Origin: Streptomyces cinnamoneus
GTDB taxonomy: Bacteria; Actinomycetota; Actinomycetes; Streptomycetales; Streptomycetaceae
Assembly (NCBI RefSeq): GCF_002939475.1
Contig: NZ_PKFQ01000001.1
Coordinates: forward strand, 248,001-312,000
Length of the DNA: 64,000 nucleotides
Direction of reading: 5' to 3'
The notes below the pieces were generated by a model. The model did no database searches. It was not told where the DNA came from and worked only from the letters and a program-made list of their open reading frames with translations. Both the position numbers and the translations under genes were made by a program. Below, piece after piece: positions 1-8,248 of this stretch. The first letter of the stretch is position 1. Each line of letters starts with the position of its first letter.

Positions 1-137
1 CAGGCTGGCGAAGAGGGGAAATCCATGACGTTTCCCCGCCGCGTATCAGGAAACGCGCAGAGACGAGTGATCAACGCACGAACCGAAGTGATCGCTGACT
101 CGTGACCCGCAACGACTGAGACGAGGGGAACACGCAC

Positions 138-725
138 ATGAGTGACGCGAAGACCGACCGTGAGAAGACCGCCCGTCTGCCGGACGAGGACGTCGTCGCC
201 ATCCTGCTGAACCAGCACGCGAGGATCCGGGAACTCTTCGCCGACGTCAAGACGGCTGAGGGAGAGCACAAGAAGCAGGCGTTCGACGAGCTGAGGGCCC
301 TGCTCGCCGTGCACGAGACGGCCGAGGAGATGGTCGTCCGGCCGGTGGCCCGCGACACCGCGGGCAAGAAGGAGGCGGCGGCCCGCAACCAGGAGGAGGC
401 CGAGGCGAACAAGGTCCTCGCCAGGCTGGAGAAGATGGACGTCGAGAGCCCGGAGTTCGACGCCCAGCTGCGCGCGTTCCAGAAGGCCGTCGAGGACCAC
501 GCCGAGCACGAGGAGCGGGAGGAGTTCCCGACGCTCCGCGCGGGCCGGGACGAGGCCCAGCTCAAGCGCATGGGCACCATGGTCCGGGCAGCCGAGAGGG
601 TGGCGCCCACCCATCCGCATCCGACGGCGGCCGGTTCCCCTCTCGCGCAGTGGAGCGTCGGCCCCGTCGCTTCCTTGGTGGACCGTACGAAGGACGCGAT
701 CAGGGGCGCCACGGCGCACCCGTGA
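138..725 (+). CDS. Hemerythrin HHE domain protein
   Basis: This 195-residue cytoplasmic protein matches the hemerythrin/HHE cation-binding family, four-helix bundles that hold a di-iron centre and bind oxygen, NO or peroxide. Candidate iron ligands are visible in order: H27 in the first helix, the H59-E60 pair in AVHETAEE, and H121/H124 in the acidic DHAEHEEREEF helix. The C-terminal 60 residues are Pro/Ala-rich and probably disordered. The ATG follows GAGGGGAA at good spacing. It appears monocistronic, because the next gene lies on the opposite strand. The physiological ligand cannot be read from sequence. The family call is secure. Confidence 0.88.
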   Translation: MSDAKTDREKTARLPDEDVVAILLNQHARIRELFADVKTAEGEHKKQAFDELRALLAVHETAEEMVVRPVARDTAGKKEAAARNQEEAEANKVLARLEKMDVESPEFDAQLRAFQKAVEDHAEHEEREEFPTLRAGRDEAQLKRMGTMVRAAERVAPTHPHPTAAGSPLAQWSVGPVASLVDRTKDAIRGATAHP

Positions 726-823
726 AGGGCCGGTTCACGCTGAGCGCGGGGAGCCGCCCGGGCGGGCGCGGGGCGCCGGGCGGCCCTGGAGCCCTCGCCC
801 CACCCCGGCACCACGGCGAGCAC

Positions 824-1411
824 CTAGAGGATCGTCAAGGTCGTCACTCCGGTCGCGCCGGTGACACCGCCCGAGAGGCACTGCGGGGCGCTCGGCTGGG
901 GCAGGGGGATGACCTGGAGCAGCTTCCGGCCGTGGAAGCGCCCATGGGTGACGGTGCCGGTGGCCGGGGTGACCACCTGGCCGGCCACGGCCGTGCTGCT
1001 GCCGGTGATCTCGGCGGTGCTGGCGTCACCGGTGTCCCAGGAGTAGGTCCGGCGGGACCGGAACCCTTCGAGAAGGTCGTTACAGCCTGCGAAGAGGGTG
1101 AACCTCTCGTGGTAGGAGCCGCTTTTCACCTCGCCCCCGCCACCGACGCATGAGGCGAACCGTCCGTCCACCGTGACCTCGACGCGCCGCGCCCGGAAGG
1201 TGACACCCGGGCGGTAGGTGACGGACTCGGTGCCCTGGCACTGCAACAGGCCCGGCTCCCGGGCGTGCCCCGGCCCGTGGGGGCTGGCGGTCGCCGGTAC
1301 CGGTGCGGCCACACCGAGCACCACGGCGGCCGCCAGGGCGACCGCCCGCACGCGTTCGACGCCGACGGTCACGACCGTTTTCCTCACTCTTGGCAGCATG
1401 GGGCTGTCCAT
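824..1411 (-). CDS. Secreted protein of unknown function
   Basis: A 195-residue protein with a basic N-terminus, a hydrophobic Ala/Val stretch (about residues 20-42) and a probable signal peptidase site near ATA-SPHG. The mature part has four cysteines and many Gly/Thr/Ser residues and looks like a small beta-rich secreted domain. An internal ATG at 1399 is an equally possible start, because neither site has a strong Shine-Dalgarno sequence. I do not recognise the family. It converges on the hemerythrin gene with about 100 bp between them. Export is inferred from the signal peptide only. Confidence 0.6.
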   Translation of the reverse strand: MDSPMLPRVRKTVVTVGVERVRAVALAAAVVLGVAAPVPATASPHGPGHAREPGLLQCQGTESVTYRPGVTFRARRVEVTVDGRFASCVGGGGEVKSGSYHERFTLFAGCNDLLEGFRSRRTYSWDTGDASTAEITGSSTAVAGQVVTPATGTVTHGRFHGRKLLQVIPLPQPSAPQCLSGGVTGATGVTTLTIL

Positions 1412-1567
1412 GCCCCGGCAGTGCGCTCAGGACACGAGCGCACGGTGTCACCGGGCCGCGCGCGGCCGAGTGGGTGCACCTACCCGCGCGGGCCCTCCGC
1501 GCGTAATCTCGTGCCCCCACCCCCTCGACCTCGCGACAGGGCCTTCGCCGCAGTGAGCTGGAGAGAG

Positions 1568-2392
1568 ATGGACACGCTGGAGAACGGCTTGCTGCCGGTG
1601 CCGGGCGCGAGGCTGTACTTCGAAGTGCGCGGGACGGGCCCCCTGTTGTTGCTCGTCCCGGGCGGCGCCTCCGACGCGGAGGTCTTCGGTCCGCTGGCCG
1701 ACGAGCTCGCCGCCCACTACCGCGTCGTCTCCTACGATCCGCGCGGCATCTCGCGCAGCGTGCTCGACGGGCCGCCGCCGGAGCCGTGGCTCGACGTCCA
1801 GGCCGACGACGCCTCACGGCTGCTCGGCCACCTCGCCGGACCCGACGGGACGGGGAGGGTGTTCGGCAGCTGTGCGGGCGGGCTGGTCGCCCTGGAGCTC
1901 ATGGCCCGCATCCCGCACCGGATCCTGTGGGCCGTCGTCCACGAACCGCCCGCCATGGGGCTGTTGCCGGACGCGGAGCGTCACGCCGCCTTCTTCGAGG
2001 AGGTGTACGCGACGTTCCGCCGGGAGGGCGTCCCGGCGGCCCTGGACCGGCTCCGGGTCGTCTTCGGCGGGCGGCCCGCTCCGGTGCTGCCGGAGGCGAC
2101 CGACAACAGCGCGTTCTTCCTCTCCCACGTGATGCTGCCCTCCACCCGCTGCCTTCCCGATGTCCGTGCGCTGACGGCTGTGGCGGACCGGGTCGTGATG
2201 GCCGCCGGCCGCACGTCGCGTACCCACGACGTGAGCCGGCCGACGGCCGTCCTCGCTCAGCGGCTGCGGCGGGAACTGGTGGAGTTCCCCGGCGGGCACG
2301 TCGGCTACGCCAAGCAGCCGGCCCGCTTCGCCGCACGTCTCGTCGAGCTCCTGGACGGCATACGGCCCTCCCCCACCGCTACGCGCCTCTGA
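1568..2392 (+). CDS. Alpha/beta hydrolase with Cys at the nucleophile position
   Basis: A 274-residue alpha/beta-hydrolase fold protein. An oxyanion-hole segment (LVPGG, 29-33), the YDPRG strand and a late GGHVGY histidine motif near the C-terminus are all visible. The nucleophile elbow reads FGSCAGG, where relatives usually have G-S-S-G-G, so the catalytic position is Cys102 instead of Ser. The start is the ATG after GGAGAGAG; longer readings upstream have no family character. Its stop is 4 bp before the next gene, so the two are probably one operon. The substrate is unknown. Confidence 0.78.
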   Translation: MDTLENGLLPVPGARLYFEVRGTGPLLLLVPGGASDAEVFGPLADELAAHYRVVSYDPRGISRSVLDGPPPEPWLDVQADDASRLLGHLAGPDGTGRVFGSCAGGLVALELMARIPHRILWAVVHEPPAMGLLPDAERHAAFFEEVYATFRREGVPAALDRLRVVFGGRPAPVLPEATDNSAFFLSHVMLPSTRCLPDVRALTAVADRVVMAAGRTSRTHDVSRPTAVLAQRLRRELVEFPGGHVGYAKQPARFAARLVELLDGIRPSPTATRL

Positions 2393-2396
2393 CGTC

Positions 2397-3662
2397 ATGC
2401 GCGTCCTGTTGGGTGCCCAGAACTGTGGGTTCGGTCCGGCATCCGTGCTGGTCGCCGTATCCCGTCTGCTCCCTGGGCACGAGCGGGTGTTCGTGGGCGA
2501 CGGCGTCGCGGCGGCGTTCGCACGGCGCAATGCCGCCGCCTTCGACAGCGTCCACGCGCTCACCGGTCCTGAGGGAGGGCAAGGTACTCTGCTCGACCGG
2601 GTATTGGAGGACAGCGACCAGGTCGTCTCCGCCATGGACGCCGATCTCGTCCTGCGCGCGGTCGTGGCGGGCCGTCCGGTGGTCCTGGTGGACTGCCTGT
2701 TCAGCTTCTGGCGCCACCGGCACTCCCTTGCGCGGCTCCGTGAGCTGTGCGCGACCATGCCGCGCACGTGCTTGTCGGCGGCCCGCCGGCATCTGAGCGG
2801 TCTCTCGCCGCACGAACATGTCCTGGCCGCCCACCTGCTGGCCGACCACAGCGTGGTGCAGAACTTCCCCGGTGTCGCCCGGCGCATGGCGGCGCTCGCC
2901 GACGCCGGCGCGGACTGCGCCATGCGTCTGACGGGCGCGGTCGTGGACCTGGACGGCCTGCGCGAGGCACGGGCCGAAGGACCGGCTGGCAGCGGGCCGG
3001 ACTACGACCTGCTGATCAACACCGGTGGCTTCAAGAACTTCCTCCTGGACTACGACGTCCACAACGACTACTTGCGGCTGATCGACCGCTGGCTCCCGGA
3101 CCTGCTCCGCGACTGGCCGCGGTTCACCCGTGTGCTGCTCTGCGGCGGCCCGTACGCCGGGGAGCGGGGAACCACCCTCCGCACGGCCGGACGCCGCGTC
3201 GACCGCCGGTGCCTGCCGCAGCGCGAGCTGCTGCGGCAGGTGGCGAGGACACCGCACTACCTGCTCGCTCCCGGTCTGTCGGCGCTCCATGAGGCCACGT
3301 TCCTGGGCCGGTTGCCGTTGGGGCTCCCCGAACAGCACTACGCGCACGTGTTCACGCTGCGGCACCTCGCCGGCACCCTCTTCGGCGACCAGGCCGGACG
3401 GTTCACGGACGTCCTGCCCGGTCATGCGCTGCCCGAGGACGACTACGCGGGCACGGAGGCCCTGGTGGCCGTCGCCAGCCGGATCCGGGAGGACGACGGC
3501 CTTTACGCGAAGTTCCGCGCCACGTTCAACGAACGCCTTGAGCGCTACCTCCACCTCACACCGGAACAGCGGCGGAACGGGGCGGCGGAGCTGCGGCACG
3601 TCCTGGACGGCCCGCCCGCAGCCTCCGTCATCGCCGCGCTCCTTGCGAGCCGGCACGGATAG
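2397..3662 (+). CDS. GT-B-like glycosyltransferase, possibly cytosylglucuronate-synthase type
   Basis: A 421-residue protein that begins with a Rossmann-like strand and a Gly-rich turn (VLLGAQNCGFGPAS). Further on it has a second nucleotide-binding-like region (LLINTGGFKN, then VLLCGGPYAG) and a late APGLSALHEATFLG segment. This two-lobe pattern is typical of GT-B glycosyltransferases. The opening and the FVGDG segment recall cytosylglucuronate synthases of nucleoside-antibiotic pathways, but I am working from memory and the match is tentative. It follows the alpha/beta hydrolase by 4 bp. No other nucleoside-antibiotic genes are nearby, so a biosynthetic role is only an inference. Confidence 0.5.
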   Translation: MRVLLGAQNCGFGPASVLVAVSRLLPGHERVFVGDGVAAAFARRNAAAFDSVHALTGPEGGQGTLLDRVLEDSDQVVSAMDADLVLRAVVAGRPVVLVDCLFSFWRHRHSLARLRELCATMPRTCLSAARRHLSGLSPHEHVLAAHLLADHSVVQNFPGVARRMAALADAGADCAMRLTGAVVDLDGLREARAEGPAGSGPDYDLLINTGGFKNFLLDYDVHNDYLRLIDRWLPDLLRDWPRFTRVLLCGGPYAGERGTTLRTAGRRVDRRCLPQRELLRQVARTPHYLLAPGLSALHEATFLGRLPLGLPEQHYAHVFTLRHLAGTLFGDQAGRFTDVLPGHALPEDDYAGTEALVAVASRIREDDGLYAKFRATFNERLERYLHLTPEQRRNGAAELRHVLDGPPAASVIAALLASRHG

Positions 3663-3744
3663 GACCGGCTGCCGGACGCAGGGACCCCGACCGGCGGGGA
3701 CGCGTCGTCGCCGGCGACAGCCCACGACGTGACCTTGCTCCCGT

Positions 3745-3787
3745 CCCCCGGCAGGCGGCCGCATGCGCCGCGGCCGCCTGCCGGGGG
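3745..3787. terminator. Strong hairpin terminator after the hydrolase-GT operon
   Basis: Two perfect 18-base arms (3745-3762 and 3770-3787) enclose a 7-base loop. The stem is almost all G and C, and there is no T-run, as is usual in Streptomyces. It sits between the plus-strand operon ending at 3662 and the minus-strand gene ending at 3890, so it can serve both. Confidence 0.8.
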
Positions 3788-3889
3788 CCCGAGAGATCAG
3801 GCGCCGCGCGCAGGGTCACGCACGGGTGCGACATGATCCGGCATCACGCCCACGTCACCTCCGTCGCCGGCCCCCTCCCCCGCCGGTTC

Positions 3890-4393
3890 TCAGTTCCACG
3901 GGTCGGAGAACGACCGGCCGGGAATGGGCTTGGCGATGAGGGCCACGGGAATGAAGAAGTTGACCTGCCCTATCGCGACGATCAGGGTGGCGAGCGCCTT
4001 CTCGTCGTAATGCTCGGCCACCTTCGCGTACAGCTCGTCGGAGACCCTATCGCCGTGTGCGGACGGCAGGAGCACGGCCTCCACCAGGGCGAGCGCGGCC
4101 CGCTCGGCAGGGGTGAAACAAGGCGCGTCCCGCCAGGACGACACCGCGGTGATCCGCTCCTCCGACTCGCCGGCCTTGCGCAGGAAACCGGTGTGCAGGA
4201 CGGTCAGATAGGTGTTGCCGACGATCTGGCCGGCCCGCAGGTGGACAAGGCTGATCGTGGTACGCGCCACCGTGTGGTTGCCGACGGCCTTGAACAGCGC
4301 CGCCGACACCTCTGCCATCTCGGGCACGAGCTCCACGGGGTCGGACATCCGCGGACCCGCCGTGACCTCGTCAACGATCGAACGTGCTTCCAT
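3890..4393 (-). CDS. Carboxymuconolactone decarboxylase/AhpD-like protein lacking CxxC
   Basis: A CMD/AhpD-fold protein of about 167 residues. The family frame is clear (LRAGQIVGNTY..LH, AGESEERI, SSWRDAP.FTPAERAALAL, EALATLIVAIGQVNFF). The catalytic CxxC that normally follows the 'QING' segment is replaced: the two Cys positions read Asn and Leu (GNTYLTVLH). It therefore cannot act as a thiol peroxidase by the AhpD mechanism. I chose the third ATG of an ATGATGATG run because GGAAGGG lies 8 bases upstream; a longer start at 4432 is possible. A GntR regulator lies upstream on the same strand. Confidence 0.8.
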   Translation of the reverse strand: MEARSIVDEVTAGPRMSDPVELVPEMAEVSAALFKAVGNHTVARTTISLVHLRAGQIVGNTYLTVLHTGFLRKAGESEERITAVSSWRDAPCFTPAERAALALVEAVLLPSAHGDRVSDELYAKVAEHYDEKALATLIVAIGQVNFFIPVALIAKPIPGRSFSDPWN

Positions 4394-4629
4394 CATCATT
4401 TCCCTTCCAGGTTGCTGCTGTGTCGCTGTCACCCCTATGACGGACCCGGACAGAGGAATGTGACCGAGGGAGAACGATCACCGATGTGGCGCGCGTCACT
4501 TCCTGTTGTCGGGCTTGTGCGTTCCCGTGGCACGCCCCACCGGAATGGCGCCCGGAGGTCAACCGCCTTCGAAAGACGTGGATTCGCGGTGCTCCCGCGC
4601 CCGAGGTGCTCTGGCGCCTGCCGGCGACG

Positions 4630-5364
4630 TCAGGCGGGGCGGGTCAATCCCAGTGCCCTGGTCCGGTCGTGGGCTTCCAGGGCGTCGATGAGGGCCACGT
4701 GGTGTTCGTAGCGCTCCTGCAGCCGGTCGTCGGCTTCGGGGCCGGCCAGGGGCAGGAGCGTCGCGTACAGCGAGCGCAGCAGCCCGTCGGGGCTGACGGC
4801 CAACAGCCGGCTGTGCAAACGGTGGTCGGCGGCGGCGAAGGCGACCGGGTCCGATGTGCGTACCGCGGTGGCCAGTTCGGCCAGTTCCCGTCGCAGTGCG
4901 GCGATGTCGGCTGGTGAGGCGTGCCACAGCGCGTCCTCGACCAGGAGCGGGCTGAGGGCGTCGCGGATGCGCCGGACCTCCTCGGCGCGCACGCCGTCCG
5001 CCGAGTGCGCGTCCAGAGCCAGGACGGAGTTGCCCAGGCGGCGCATGAGTGACTGTTCGGCGGCGAAGAGACCGCCGCCGGGGCCGGGGCGCACCGTGAC
5101 CAGCCCACGGGACTGCAGCAGCCGCAGGGTCTCGTTGAACGTGCCGACGGACACCCCGCACGCGGCACGCAGTTCGTCCTTCGTGCCCAGCCGTTCGCCC
5201 GGTTCCGCCCGCGCGATCATCGTGGCGATGTGCTCGGCGGCGCCCTCGGCACGGGAGGCGGCGGCGCGCTCCCATGCGGCGCGCCGCAGGGCGGGCGGCT
5301 CCACGCTCGCGCGCGTCTCGTGCGGACTCTGGACTCGGCCTCTGTTGTCGCCTGCGGCGTACAC
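4630..5364 (-). CDS. GntR/FadR-type transcriptional regulator
   Basis: A 244-residue regulator. The N-terminal winged helix (about residues 40-105) contains GERLGTKDELRAACGVSVGTFNETLRLLQSRGLV, and the C-terminal all-helical FCD ligand domain carries the metal/ligand-binding pattern D..H..L...S.N-like (AADHRLHSRLLAVS). The start is GTG after GAGGAG. It is divergent from the AraC gene and upstream of the CMD-like gene, so both are plausible targets. An AT-rich stretch (5383-5400) in the shared promoter is the likely promoter core. Confidence 0.88.
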   Translation of the reverse strand: MYAAGDNRGRVQSPHETRASVEPPALRRAAWERAAASRAEGAAEHIATMIARAEPGERLGTKDELRAACGVSVGTFNETLRLLQSRGLVTVRPGPGGGLFAAEQSLMRRLGNSVLALDAHSADGVRAEEVRRIRDALSPLLVEDALWHASPADIAALRRELAELATAVRTSDPVAFAAADHRLHSRLLAVSPDGLLRSLYATLLPLAGPEADDRLQERYEHHVALIDALEAHDRTRALGLTRPA

Positions 5365-5533
5365 TCGGTCTCCTCGTTCCTCAACTTATATTGGTTATGA
5401 CGGTTGCTTCCGCGCCGCCATGACGCTCCGGAAGTCCCAGGTGAGGGATCGCCCTGACCGTCATGGTGAATCGGCTCTCGCCGGTGTCGTCCTTGCGGGA
5501 GGGAACACGGGTCTCAACGCCAGGGGGGGAACG

Positions 5534-6253
5534 GTGCCGCACTTCGCCGTCCATGAGGGGTACGCGGTCTATGAAGGGCCGGCGACGGACAGTTCCTTCC
5601 ACATGCACGCGGCCTTCCAGGTCGCCATCGCGGTGCGGGGCGAGGTGCTCATGGTGGATGCCTCGGGAACCCGGCATCAGGCTGTGGCACTGATCGTCCC
5701 GCCGATGGTGCGGCATCGCATGCTGGCCGTCCCCCATCTGCTCACCTTCTTCGTCGAGCCGCAGTGCGCGTTCGCGGACCGGCTGCGCGAGCGTTGCGGG
5801 CCCGGCGTGACCGCGGACCCGGAGCTGCGTGACCTCCGGGAGGAGGACGTCCGCTCGGCCACCGGGCGCCCCGCGGAGGGGCTCGACGGGCGTCTGTTGG
5901 CGGCGATGAACGCGCTGGCCGACCAGAGGGTGCCGATGCCGGTCCTGTCCGCGCAGGTCGGGCTCTCCCCCCAGCGCCTCCGCGCCCTGGCCCGGCAGCA
6001 GTTGGGCATGCCTCTGCCGCGCTGGCGCATCTGGCAGCGGTTGGCACGGGCCACCGAGGCGCTGCGCGAAGGCCGGTCGCTCGCCGACGCGGCGACGACG
6101 GCGGGCTTCGCCGACCAGGCGCACTTCAACCGGCAGATGCGCGAGATGCTGGGGCTCGCCCCGTCGTTTCTGCTGCCAGGGCCGCGCCGTCCGGCAGAGG
6201 GCCCGTCAGGGGCGGCGCGCGGCATGGGCGGAGACGGATCCGCTGATCGATGA
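5534..6253 (+). CDS. Cupin-AraC family regulator
   Basis: A 239-residue protein. An N-terminal cupin-like sensor (HMHAAFQVAIAVRGEV, then VPPMVRHRM) is followed by a C-terminal AraC/XylS double HTH (MPVLSAQVGLSPQRLRALARQQLGMPL, then SLADAATTAGFADQAHFNRQMREMLG). The start is GTG after a GGGGGGGA Shine-Dalgarno sequence. The frame is open far upstream, but that part only mirrors the opposite-strand GntR gene. It is divergent from GntR. The ligand is unknown. Its 3' end overlaps the remnant methyltransferase frame on the other strand. Confidence 0.85.
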   Translation: MPHFAVHEGYAVYEGPATDSSFHMHAAFQVAIAVRGEVLMVDASGTRHQAVALIVPPMVRHRMLAVPHLLTFFVEPQCAFADRLRERCGPGVTADPELRDLREEDVRSATGRPAEGLDGRLLAAMNALADQRVPMPVLSAQVGLSPQRLRALARQQLGMPLPRWRIWQRLARATEALREGRSLADAATTAGFADQAHFNRQMREMLGLAPSFLLPGPRRPAEGPSGAARGMGGDGSADR

Positions 6254-6563
6254 GCACGTCGCCCGTCCCGACGCGCCTTTCGCGCTTCACGCCGGCGGCT
6301 CCGGCCTTGCGCCGCGTGGTCGTCAGCGCCGTGTGGCCGGGATCGACCCCGGTGATCCGTGCCCGTGGTTCGGCGTGCTTGAGCAACAAGGCCGGTGAGC
6401 CGGTGCCGTAGCCCACGTCGACGATCACGTCACCGGGCTGTGGAGCCACGTGAAGGGCGTGCAGGGCGCGCCACAGGCGTTCCCGTGTGAGGGCGGCCAC
6501 GGGGGCGTACACAGGAGTGGGGGCACACCGGCCCAGCGCGGGAGTGAACGTTCGCTCGGTCAT
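6126..6563 (-). pseudogene. Truncated class I SAM-dependent methyltransferase
   Basis: The N-terminal third of a class I methyltransferase is recognisable: a helix-rich lead-in, motif I VIVDVGYGTGSPALLL and the acidic strand end ITGVDPG. After about 95 residues the sequence turns basic and loses the family pattern, and it runs into the 3' end of the convergent AraC gene. Motifs II-IV, which complete the SAM site and substrate pocket, are absent. I read it as a 3'-truncated remnant. The ATG at 6563 fits the family start; the frame is open further upstream but without similarity. Confidence 0.6.
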
Positions 6564-6782
6564 GGGGGCAGTGTCGACCGGCCGGTGCCACCCGGTCTTG
6601 AACGAAGCGCTCGCGCGCGCGTGCGACGGCGGGGCCGCGCCAGGGGGCGCGGCCCCGGTCACTCCGCGGCGGGTGGCCGCAGGTCCGCCCGCCGCCGAGA
6701 ACAACATCAGGCCGACGTCGTAGAACACCGGCAGCATGCGCACCACGCGATGCCGCCGGTGACACGACGCGGGGGTCACTCC

Positions 6783-7172
6783 CTAGGCTGCGGTGCGCTC
6801 CTCAAGGCGGCTGCCTCGCGCCACGGTGACGGACATGATGTCGCTGGGGACGTCCAGTGCGATGCGGTGCCATCGCCCGCGCGGCACGACGACCGCGGTC
6901 CCGGCCGCCAGCTTGATCTCCTCCTCCTCTTCTCCCGGCTGTTCCGGGCGGAGGCAGAGGCGTATCCCGCCGGTGAGGCAGCACACGACTTCTTCCGCTT
7001 CCGGGTGGACCTCCCAGTGGTCGGCGTGGACGTCGGCGTCGGTCTCCCCGTGGAAGGTCATCAGCTGCCAGCCGTCCCTCTCGACGTCGAAGGCCGGCTG
7101 CTCGGCTTGGGCCCGGCCGTCGGGGCGAAGGTGGACGAAGGAGGCGAAGAGGTCGATCGGGGTGGCGGTCAT
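6783..7172 (-). CDS. Cupin domain protein
   Basis: A 129-residue single-domain cupin. Motif 1 is seen as HADHWEVHPEAEEVVCCLTGG and motif 2 as VVVPRGRWHRIAL. Together they give two or three His and one Glu metal ligand. The ATG follows AGGAAAGGA. It lies about 80 bp downstream of an esterase on the same strand and probably shares its transcript. Such small cupins often bind a metal and a small ligand or stabilise an enzyme; the function here is unknown. Confidence 0.8.
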   Translation of the reverse strand: MTATPIDLFASFVHLRPDGRAQAEQPAFDVERDGWQLMTFHGETDADVHADHWEVHPEAEEVVCCLTGGIRLCLRPEQPGEEEEEIKLAAGTAVVVPRGRWHRIALDVPSDIMSVTVARGSRLEERTAA

Positions 7173-7255
7173 GCCGGGATGTCCTTTCCTGAGGTGGTCG
7201 TTCGTCGGGTGGGAAGCGGCCGGGGCGCCGGGTGGTCCGCCCCGTCGCCGCCGCT

Positions 7256-8152
7256 TCACTCGGCCAGCGCGCGGTGCAGGGCTGCGGAGAGTTCGGCGAT
7301 CTGCCGCTGGGACACCTCGGCGGACAGGATCGCCTGCGACCCGTGGAACGTGCCGGACCACTGGTGCAGTTCGACCGGCACGCCGGCCTGGAGCAGGCGC
7401 AGCGCGTAGTCGATGCCTTCGTCGCGGTTGGGGCAGAACTCCGCGGTGGTGACGTAGGCGGGCGGCAGTCCGGACAGATCCGCGGCCCTCGCCGGGGCGG
7501 CGTACGGCGAGGCGGGGGCGGAGCCCAGGTAGTGCCGCCATATCGCGGTGACCTTGTCGCGGTTCATCCAGGGTGTTTCGGTGAAGTTCCGCGCCGACCA
7601 CGTCTCCTGCCGGTCGTCGAGCCCGGGCTGGTTGAGCAGTTGGAACCGGATCGGCGGCCCCTGCTGGTCACGCGCCCGCAACGCCACGGCGGCCGCGAGT
7701 CCCGCGCCGGCACTGTGTCCTCCGACCGCGATCCGCTCGGGGTCGACGCCGAGCTCGGCTGCGTGCTCGGCGGCCCAGGCCAGTACGGCGTAGGCGTCGT
7801 CCAGTGCGGCCGGGAACCGGTCCTCGGGGGCCACGCGGTAGCCCACCGAGATCACCACCGCGCCGGAGCTGTCCGCGATCCGGGCGGCCCACGGATGCTC
7901 GGTGTCGAGGTCGCCCATGACGTATCCCCCGCCGTGGAGCCAGACGACGGCGCCCTGCGCCTGTCGCGGGCGGTAGACGCGCACCGGCACATCCGGATCG
8001 GCGGGCACCGTGCGGTCCTCGATGTCCAGTTGCGAGGTGTCCGGCGCCGGGACCGAGGCGGCCAGTTCTGCGAACTTCTTCCGCTCCTCGACCGGGTCGG
8101 TCAGGTCGGCCTTGGGAAACAGGGGGATGAATGCTTCGAGTTCGGGATCCAT
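7256..8152 (-). CDS. HSL-family alpha/beta hydrolase (esterase)
   Basis: A 298-residue carboxylesterase of the hormone-sensitive-lipase family. It has the oxyanion motif HGGGYVMG, the nucleophile elbow GGHSAGAG with catalytic Ser, an acidic residue in CPNRDEG and the catalytic His in SGTFHGS. The start at 8152 is preferred because GGTGAGG lies 9 bases upstream; ATG codons at 8161 and 8176 are alternatives. It is followed by the cupin gene and is divergent from a PucR-type regulator. It probably hydrolyses small acyl esters. Confidence 0.86.
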   Translation of the reverse strand: MDPELEAFIPLFPKADLTDPVEERKKFAELAASVPAPDTSQLDIEDRTVPADPDVPVRVYRPRQAQGAVVWLHGGGYVMGDLDTEHPWAARIADSSGAVVISVGYRVAPEDRFPAALDDAYAVLAWAAEHAAELGVDPERIAVGGHSAGAGLAAAVALRARDQQGPPIRFQLLNQPGLDDRQETWSARNFTETPWMNRDKVTAIWRHYLGSAPASPYAAPARAADLSGLPPAYVTTAEFCPNRDEGIDYALRLLQAGVPVELHQWSGTFHGSQAILSAEVSQRQIAELSAALHRALAE

Positions 8153-8248
8153 GGCGCCCATCCTCACCGGCGCCACCGCCCGGGGTCGTCCGCCATCCGT
8201 CGCGCTTCGCGTGCGGACGGCGCGGCGATCGGCGCTTATCCTCCTGCC

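Noticed and set aside
2379..3764. A minus-strand open frame of 461 codons opposite the GT-like gene
   Set aside because: No family features, no ribosome site, and it runs through a terminator hairpin.
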